Part shown: positions 57,301 to 64,000 of the stretch, piece by piece | How the letters are laid out: the number at the start of each line of letters is the position of its first letter | How positions within the stretch are numbered: position 1 is the stretch's first letter | NCBI GenBank assembly: GCA_030248295.1 | Contig: JASANH010000908.1 | Span: forward strand, 248,001-312,000 | Direction: 5' to 3' | DNA: 64,000 bases | Source of the DNA: Mesodorylaimus sp. YZB2_4 | Lineage: Eukaryota; Nematoda; Enoplea; Dorylaimida; Dorylaimidae | The notes under the pieces: model-generated | The model's input: only the letters and a program-made list of their open reading frames with translations | What the model was told of the DNA's origin: nothing | The model's database searches: none | Program-made: the position numbers and the translations under genes

Positions 57301-58538
57301 TAGCTGCTGGTGTTGTTGGAGCCTCTGTCGCGTTGAATGCTGGTGTTGTGGCTCCTTCAGTAGCATTAGCAGCTGGCGTTGTGGTGCCTGCAGTTGCATT
57401 GGCAGCTGGTGTGGTCACTCCCTCAGTGGCATTAGCAGCTGGCGTTGTTGGAGTCTCCGTCACGTTGACTGCTTGTGTTGTGGCTCCTTCAGTCGGAATG
57501 CTTTTTGGGGTAGTTGCCTCAGTAGCATTTTTAGCTGATGGCGTTGTAGCATTTTTGGATGGCTCTTCAGTCACTGGCGAAACGATGAATGTGGCATTGT
57601 GTTCAGGAGCTGTTCCTTTCGTGACTTTAGGTTCTGGCGTTACTTGTTCAGTTGCGTTCAGCGTTGGTGTTGTACCTCGTGTAGTTCCACGTGGTGTTCC
57701 GAAAGGCACTGTGGCTGTGGCATTTCCTCCAGGGGTCATTTGAATACCTTTTGTTGGATTTGATGTTGCTGTAACTGTGGAACCCGTTGCCCCTGTGGGA
57801 GCTACAGTGGGAGACGTTGATCCTTCTTCTCCTGGTGTTGGTCTCTTCTTTCCGATAAGGCATGTCGTCTTGCTCTTCTCACTGCAGTCAGTATATTGAG
57901 TTACAGAGGAAGATTCACGCTCAATCACGCATTTTAGAAGTTTTGCGTCGCAGAAGCAACCCTTGTCCCTGAAAGATAGAGATTCGTAGGTCCTATCTGA
58001 GCGTCATATTGGCATCCGTCTGTGGTACTTACGAGAATCTGTCATTCTCTTTTAATGGACACCAATCGTTTGGCTCTCGCAATGAATAACAATCTGTGTT
58101 GTGCGCACATGTCTTAGATTGACCAGACGATGGCACATAAACACTATTTGGTTGTAATGACTTCAGTTGAGTACCAGACGCATCCTCTGGCTGAGGTTGA
58201 GGCGCTGGCTGTGGTTGAGCAGCTGGCTGAGGTTGAGGCGCTGGCTGTGGCTGAGGAGCTGGCTGAGGTTGAGGCGCTGGCTGTGGCTGAGGAGCTGGCT
58301 GAGGTTGAGGCGCTGGCTGAGGTTGAGGCTCAGGTGGCGGTTGGGGTTTTGGCTGCGGCTTAGGCTCTGGTTGTTGGGCTCCTGGATCATCAATATTCGG
58401 CCTTGGCGGTTGTCCGTTCGGTGCCACTCCATTGATAATTAAAGGATAAACACGCTGGGCATTGGCAAGCCATATTTGAAGGATGTATACGTATATGCAC
58501 AATAGTGCGCACGAATTCCAAACTGTGCGGGAGCTCAT
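54305..58538 (-). CDS. secreted mucin-like protein with eight-cysteine module (gene A)
   Basis: Two exons (58538-58033 and 57968-54305) join in phase 2 to 1389 codons plus stop. The ATG at 58538 is preferred over 58562 because a TATA box lies only 37-44 bases above the latter. A signal peptide ends near WLANAQR. The mature start (VYPLIINGVAPNGQPP) resembles gene B. Then come Pro/Gln repeats (QPAPQPQP), the eight-cysteine module (DCYSLREPNDWCP, intron, DKGCFCDAK, CVIER, YTDCS), and about 85-90 repeats of an eleven-residue unit close to TTPAGNATEEA. Most units contain the N-glycosylation sequon Asn-Ala-Thr next to Thr and Pro suited to O-glycosylation. A Pro/Gln/Phe-rich tail closes the protein. 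It would be a heavily glycosylated surface or secreted mucin. The module family is unknown to me. Confidence 0.88.
54790..57740 (-). repeat. 33-bp minisatellite coding for NAT repeats
   Basis: About 85-90 tandem copies of a 33-base unit encode the eleven-residue glycosylation repeat. Units differ by point changes (Glu/Gly/Ala/Val variants), and larger higher-order blocks recur, as expected from unequal exchange. The unit lacks stops in several frames, which creates long spurious ORFs on both strands. Confidence 0.95.
58163..58370 (-). repeat. Pro/Gln-coding short repeat in gene A exon 1
   Basis: Eighteen- and thirty-base units alternating CTGAGG and CTGGCTG motifs encode QPQPAP-type repeats, about seven copies, directly before the cysteine module. 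Confidence 0.8.
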
Positions 58539-58598
58539 CTCAGGTTGAGATTTGACACACAAATGTTTTGGTTACTAGTGAAAGTGTTGGATACTTTG

Positions 58599-58606
58599 CT
58601 TTTATA
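58599..58606 (-). promoter_or_regulatory. TATA box of gene A
   Basis: TATAAAAG on the minus strand, about 60 bases above the ATG at 58538. Confidence 0.5.
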
Positions 58607-58609
58607 TTT

Positions 58610-59330
58610 ACTATGTCGATGCGCCTTTCCGGTTGTTGTTTCTTCATGCCTAAAGGGGTTTATCGTCACCTTTTTTCGCCTTTAACGTCCCACATTCCAG
58701 TCTTGCATCAGAAGCAAAGATCTTCACTCCTTTTTCGGACTACTCATCAGACATTCGTGCCCACTGGTGCGAAGCATGGGGCGACATGGTTGAGATTCTT
58801 TATGCGCAACGGAGCCCCATAGTGAATGTGTTTATGACGATTATAACTTCCACCATCTTCCTAGTACACCCTTTTACGGTACAGTTACATACTCTTGTCA
58901 CATCCGACCGCGCCAGTACTTGTTCACTTGCATATGAGTAGGTACGTTTCTTCCACTTTTAAATTTTCTCCGCACCTGTCCCTTCTAAATATAACGACCT
59001 ACCCGATTTGAAGATACTTGATCATCGGCCCCGTTTTTGGCACTTGTTCGGCCCACAGTCCCATGCATCAACTTTCACTGAACATGAACTTGGTCGAACG
59101 AAGCGACGCATCGACCGACTTTTTCATGCATGTAATACTCTGCCTACCCGCCCCTATTGCGTCTTTTTGCCTGGGGGAAAGTAATTCAGTCGTAATAAAA
59201 ATTTTGAGACTCTTCATTCTTCATTACATCGCATGCAGCATTTGACTTTTACGCCTGATGATGCACCACACACTACAAACATTTCATTTTTTTCATTTTA
59301 AATTGCATCATTTCACCGACCTTGTCCCAC
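58610..59330. other. spacer between gene A and gene B
   Basis: About 700 bases with no supportable ORF; it contains the 3' flank of gene B and the promoter region of gene A. Confidence 0.5.
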
Positions 59331-59333
59331 TGA

Positions 59334-61741
59334 TCACAACCTGACGCAGGAGGACGCTGACTTTTCACTGCAGTCCGTGTATTCACTTCCTCCAGGTACT
59401 TCGCGCTCGATAGTGCAAACGCTTCGCGCATAATCGCAGAAACATCCTTTCTCACTGAAAAATAATTAAAGAAATTGCTGAAAAGTCGAATGTTTTAATT
59501 GAAGCAACCTTTTTCTAAATCTTATCTTCTCTGTCCATAAATTTTTTTTGTGCAAAGAACGGGCCATACTTCAACTTAAAATGTGTAATCGAGTAATCGA
59601 TAAAAGCCAAAACTACGGAGTTCAGGTAGAGGTGCTTTAGGGTGTGGACAGTTCTACCAGAAGGCGATGCAGCCAACTCCTGACAGATAGTTAAACCACC
59701 GAATAACAGTTGATTTACCGTCCTCTTTCCATAGGCTTCAGAATCGAAGTTTAATGGAGTGCTCCGAATTAGAAGTCGAGACTCATATTGTGTATGAAAA
59801 AAAGTTTGAGGAAGAATTTGAGCGTATCTGAGATTGATGATAGAAAAGTTTTTATCGCACTCTGCCGTTTTCTACCAGCCATTCGTCGAGTGAAGCATTC
59901 TGTTCCAGCCTAATTATGGAAGTGGCAAGCCAGACCCTCGGCTTACATAAATTTAAAATGGGGCCAGATATAGTTTATACCGCAAGCTCAGTCCCGAACT
60001 ATGTGGTGCAATGTAGGTATGTTTCCACATTGCCCTATAAAGGAATCTAGCACAAGTCCGCAAGCAGCTAGCTCATGTATGCTAGCTGAGTTTTCTGAGG
60101 CTAACCAAAGAATTTAATGACACTTACTAATAACGATCAGTGGACGGCATTGGACACCACTCGTTTGGTTCCCGCATTTGATAGCAGTCTCGATGATACA
60201 GGCACGGAGTTGGATGTCCAGACGTAGCTAAATATTTGCCTTGTGCGGAAACAGTAAGCAAACCTAAGCTGCTTGTCCACCACACATTTTTCCGCCTCTT
60301 TTCATCGGACTTGCTCTTTTGGTCTTCAGCACTAATCTTTTGAATATCAGAATATTGTGCACTGATCACAACCTGACACTTTGAAGTTGCCTTGGGAGAG
60401 CAATCGGAATATTCGCTGCCAGTTGGTGTTTGCCTCTCAATGAAACATCGCTGATCAGCGGCATTGCAGAAACAGCCTTTTTCACTAAAACACATACAGC
60501 AAGCTCTATATTATGAAATCGCAGGCAGCACTGACATATTGACAGCACATACTGTATTTTGTGACTGGATAATTCCCGAAAGACTTCCCACGGAGGACAA
60601 ATGCCCTCATATGACACATGTACTTTGTGTCAAATGTGCCCCGAAAGCTAACAGGGGAGTTGTCACCTACAGTAGAGGTCCTACACACATGTTTGGTACA
60701 GTATAGTACGTACTGTATGCTACTACGGTAACTTTCAGTGTACTGGCTTGTGATTCCATCACATGCGGATCACTGGTATGGTGATCGATCAGGCATCAGT
60801 CAATAAAACAATGTTCAACTTACTAATATTTATCCTCGGGTGCCAGGGGGCACCATTCATCAGGCTCCCTCAGCGCGTAACAGTCGTCGTGAATCTTACA
60901 GTATTTGGCTTTACCACTGGTTTTCACATACTCACTGTGGGGTGAGAGTGCGAAGATAAGCCTCTTATCTTCAGTGGACTTGCTGCTGGGGGCGACAATA
61001 TCGTTGCTGTTGGCACTATTCCCACTCGACACTTCAGAAAATTGAATGTCTGGTCCAACGGCACTGCCACTTCGGGAGCATCGCGACAGGCTTTTCTCAG
61101 TGCAGTCAGTATACTCGATGCCAGATGGAATTTGACGCTCTATCACGCATTGACCACGAGATTGTTCGCAAAAGCAACCTTTGTCGCTGAAATAGAAGTT
61201 TGATAGCTCTTACTCTGACCTCGTTCTTTGTCAGTCTCGTTTCTTTTACATGACCTTAGGCAAACATCATGAGAAGGCTCTGTATACAGCCAATCACGCT
61301 GACTATATGTACTGTATGCATTCTAACCCAACGTGGTCCGTCTGATCTGCTGCAATCCCATTGCGACCCTCTCTGCCTGACTACTCAACCTTGACAGCTG
61401 GGCCCATGGTGCACCACTTACTATTTTTGTTCATATGCGGGAGACCAGCACCATTCATCAGGTTCACGCAAACCATAGCAATCGCTGTGATGCTTGCACA
61501 GCTTTAAGCCCCCAGACGTTTTGACAAATTGACTGTTGGCAGAAAGCGCATAGGTGGTCCTCCTTAATTCTTCCCCTGCCGACCCTACCGTTTTGGATGG
61601 CTCGTCATTGTTAGCACCAACTCCGCTGATTCGGGCGCCATTGGGAGCAAGTCCTTTGATGATCAAGGGGTATACAGGTCGTTGGGCATGCACAGCCAGA
61701 TCAACCAAGAAGAGCAGGGCAGTGAAAACGAAGACTACCAT
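59334..61741 (-). CDS. secreted protein with three eight-cysteine modules (gene B)
   Basis: Four exons (61741-61422, 61186-60824, 60484-60128, 59454-59334) join to 386 codons plus stop, every intron in phase 2. Met at 61741 starts a signal peptide (MVVFVFTALLFLVDLAVHA) and lies 60 bases below a TATATA (61802-61807). The mature start (QRPVYPLIIKGLAPNG) matches gene A. Three modules follow; each pairs a first half (KHHSDCYGLREPDEWC, KIHDDCYALREPDEWC, HRDCYQMREPNEWC) with a second half in the next exon (DKGCFCEQS, EKGCFCNAA, EKGCFCDYA, then CxIER and a DC-containing end). Linkers of 40-55 residues are Ser/Lys-rich. Each internal exon holds the second half of one module and the first half of the next, so modules were likely gained by exon duplication. 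No mucin repeats. Function unknown. Confidence 0.85.
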
Positions 61742-61801
61742 TATTATGAACAGTCTTGAAATCGACAACTTGGTCGTTCCTGAAGCCGCAAAACTGATGC
61801 C

Positions 61802-61807
61802 TATATA
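61802..61807 (-). promoter_or_regulatory. TATA-like box of gene B
   Basis: TATATA, palindromic, 61-66 bases above the chosen ATG of gene B. Confidence 0.4.
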
Positions 61808-61809
61808 GG

Positions 61810-63050
61810 CAAGAAAAGAGTCATGAATTAACTGAAGACTGTGGCGCTGGAGAGTCATTGCACTTAAAAGAACTTTTTTGACGCCTTCATTGGAGTTCAA
61901 GCGGGGTCTTAATCTACAAGTTTCTCTCAAGGGCAAATTTGAGACGTGCTCGAAAATCTAACTGTGTAGATACTGAAGGGCGTAGCTGACTAATCTTGAC
62001 AAAAACTGATTTCATATTTACAAAGTGAAAGTGGCCTTGGACAAAGAATTTTCTGCAATACTTGTTTCGTTATCCGCGAAGTTGAGATGTCAAGGGGCAC
62101 TTACCTTCTACACGACAGCAAGGGTGAAAAATCGAGCGAGAAAAATCCTGAGGTGGATCACCTTTGGGAGAGCTGCCCAATCGCATATTGAATGTTATAT
62201 GTCATTTGGCATTAGTAGTTTCGAATGTGCTTTTTTACTTGGGCAGATACATCTTTTTACATTACACACGCATGAGTAAGTCTATTGAGGAATCAATGCG
62301 ATGCGCCAGGAACGTGCTTTTTATATTCCTTCGTGATGAACAGAACTACAGCTTGCTAACAAGACTACAATTTACAGGTCTCACGTGTGCGCGGCATGAA
62401 TGTAACTTTGCTCCACATTTCAATTCATACTGACCGGATGCGAAATATTGCGAAAATTGCTACTTCCTGGGCATCAGCCGCTCGAGCGAGTAGATTGGTA
62501 TTGACCTCCTTTCATGGTAGAAGAAAATAGAATAATCCCAGTGCAGGAATAAAAATGTACGAGTTGAATGAAAACCCTTTATTCTTTGGTGCCACAAAAA
62601 CTGGTACAACTTTCATGGTCTTGTTGTCGGTAAAGATAAAATATGCGGCCATTTTTACCACTTGAACATGTTTTATCTTTTCCTTATCAAATCACAAATT
62701 GCTGTGCAGTAGCTTAGGATTAATAGCTATAGGCTGCAAATGGCGGCATCAGATTGACTGGAAGGCGCCACACAATGAGTGGAGTGGAGTATATACTGCA
62801 CAGTACTTGGGGATCATCTTGCTATGGCGAAAAGATCTATCTTATTATACTGTCTGTACATCCGAATTCCAGAAACGAAGTGGAAAATTTTATTTTCGCA
62901 CCATCGATAGAATTTGTGATTGCGACGACAGAAAAACAAGTTGTGCAAGACAGATACAGACTTTCAATACTACTCTAAAGAGAAACAACAGAAACTCAGC
63001 CACCTTTTCCAGTTTAGAAAAATGAACAGGAAACTGAGATGCGATATGCA
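61810..63050. other. spacer between gene B and gene C
   Basis: About 1.2 kb, AT-rich, with no supportable gene; short ORFs only. Confidence 0.5.
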
Positions 63051-63055
63051 ACAGA

Positions 63056-64000
63056 TTACGAATGTGGTTTTCGTTGATTTTTCATAACCTTTTCGCTGAG
63101 GCAGCTAGAAAGTGACTTCGGCGTGCAGTCGGTGAATTGACTGGCTCCAGAAATGCTTGATCGTTCAATAACGCATGCCTGAGACTTGGCATCACAGAAA
63201 CAACCTTTGTCCCTGAAAACAAGAAGGAAGTTGACCGGAGGAGTCGGCAGGATGTTCAAAACACATAATTAAACAAGCATTGTCGGGGAACTTACATGTA
63301 AGCATCACCATGCGGCAATGGGCACCACTCATTGGGTTCTCGAAGGTCGAAACAATCGGACTCGTGTTTGCAGGGCTTCTTAATTCCTGACGTCTTCACG
63401 TAGACGCTTCCAGGTTTCAGTGACAGCCGCTGAGATACAGATTCTTTTTCGATGGCTAGCACAGCATTAGATTCTTTGATTGAAGCTTCTTCATTGTGAG
63501 GGGAATCAGCAGCCTTTTCTGCCACATATTTTGGCGTCCCTGCCGGCGCTGGCGTTGGATAACCAGGCGGTGGTGGTGTGGGGTATCCACCAGGGGTCGA
63601 CACCTCTGGGGGTGGTGGAGTGGGGTATCCACCAGGGGTTGACACCTCTGGGGGTGGTGGAGTGGGGTATCCACCAGGGGTCGAAACTTCTGGGGGTGGT
63701 GGAGTAGGGTATCCAGCTGGCGTTGAAACCTCAGGAGGAGGCGGCGTGGGGTATCCACCAGGGGTCGAAACTTCTGGGGGTGGTGGAGTGGGGTATCCAC
63801 CAGGGGTTGACACCTCTGGGGGTGGTGGAGTGGGGTATCCACCAGGGGTCGAAACATCTGGGGGTGGTGGAGTCGGGTATCCACCAGGCGTAGAAACATC
63901 AGGAGGAGGAGTCGTGGGGTATCCACCAGGGGTCGAAACTTCTGGGGGTGGTGGAGTGGGGTACCCACCAGGGGTCGACACCTCTGGGGGTGGTGGAGTG
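63056..64000 (-). CDS. secreted-type Pro-rich protein with eight-cysteine module (gene C, 5' end missing)
   Basis: Two exons are visible: a last exon 63212-63056 and a penultimate one from 63296 to beyond the window. They join in phase 2, at the same place in the module as in genes A and B. The penultimate exon starts off-window, runs through about ten copies of a 14-residue unit close to VSTPGGYPTPPPPE, then a linker, then the first half of the module (KHESDCFDLREPNEWCP). The last exon carries the second half (DKGCFCDAK, ACVIER, FTDCTPK, SSC) and a short basic tail. Signal peptide and start are outside the window. As the third tandem copy in the same orientation it extends the family. Confidence 0.85.
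63549..64000 (-). repeat. 42-bp minisatellite coding for Pro/Gly repeats
   Basis: About ten tandem 42-base units encode the 14-residue Ser-Thr-Pro-Gly-Gly-Tyr-Pro unit of gene C, continuing past the window edge. Units are very alike, which suggests recent homogenisation. Confidence 0.95.

Noticed and set aside
55090-57399. Several Gln/Arg/Pro-rich frames on the minus strand within gene A (up to 397 codons)
   Set aside because: Alternative-frame shadows of the same repeat.
54804-57743. 979-codon open frame on the plus strand opposite gene A
   Set aside because: It is a mirror of the 33-bp repeat, which lacks stops in several frames. The minus frame has the signal peptide, a spliced cysteine module and glycosylation sequons; the plus frame is only a Val/Ala/Ser/Pro repeat with no such context.
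1-64000. CRISPR arrays, bacterial operons or prophage
   Set aside because: The window is plainly eukaryotic; the regular repeats are protein-coding minisatellites or LTRs.

Overview
The window is eukaryotic and almost certainly nematode. It holds two cuticle collagens of nematode type, a complete calcium-dependent secretion activator (CAPS/UNC-31), a nematode-style ionotropic glutamate receptor-like protein, compact introns (mostly 45-400 bp) ending in TTTCAG or TTTTAG, and large AT-rich intergenic stretches with repeats. I cannot place the species. Exon boundaries were read by hand from GT/AG signals, reading phase and protein similarity known to me. No search was run.

Layout. 1-1100: a tRNA-derived SINE copy, a GC-rich 15-bp tandem array with inverted arms, and a stray copy of an exon fragment of the next gene. 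1477-3147 (-): an intronless gene for a probably myristoylated protein built from four similar units. 5234-7691 (-): a weakly supported secreted protein and a glutamate receptor-like channel. 10236-12317 (+): a secreted serpin with an acidic N-terminal tail and long inserts. 13165-13450: a second SINE copy. 15226-17039 (+): a C2-domain protein. 19159-20184 and 21934-23164 (+): two cuticle collagens. 24866-37214 (-): CAPS in 23 exons (1384 codons that sum exactly in frame), plus one candidate 42-nt cassette exon. 37215-42259: no gene seen.

42264-50517 (-): a full-length Ty3/Gypsy-type LTR retrotransposon with 234-bp LTRs (two mismatches), a 4-bp target duplication, a primer binding site and a polypurine tract. 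Its integrase ends in a PWWP chromatin-reader domain. A third ORF sits in the env position directly behind a splice acceptor and has an Arg/Ser-rich tail in a neighbouring frame. Gag, RNase H and integrase are broken.

54305 to the window end (-): a tandem family of three secreted proteins sharing an eight-cysteine module that I do not recognise. The module is always split by a phase-2 intron at the same place. Each paralogue differs in its disordered part: gene A (54305-58538) carries about 85-90 eleven-residue repeats, most with an N-glycosylation sequon, plus Pro/Gln repeats; gene B (59334-61741) has three cysteine modules in series; gene C (63056 to beyond 64000) has 14-residue Pro/Gly/Thr repeats.

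The most promising new biology is the PWWP-tailed integrase with its env-position ORF, and the eight-cysteine mucin-like family. The collagens, and plausibly the cysteine/mucin family, fit a cuticle or surface-coat role, while CAPS, the C2 protein and the receptor-like channel are neuronal or secretory.
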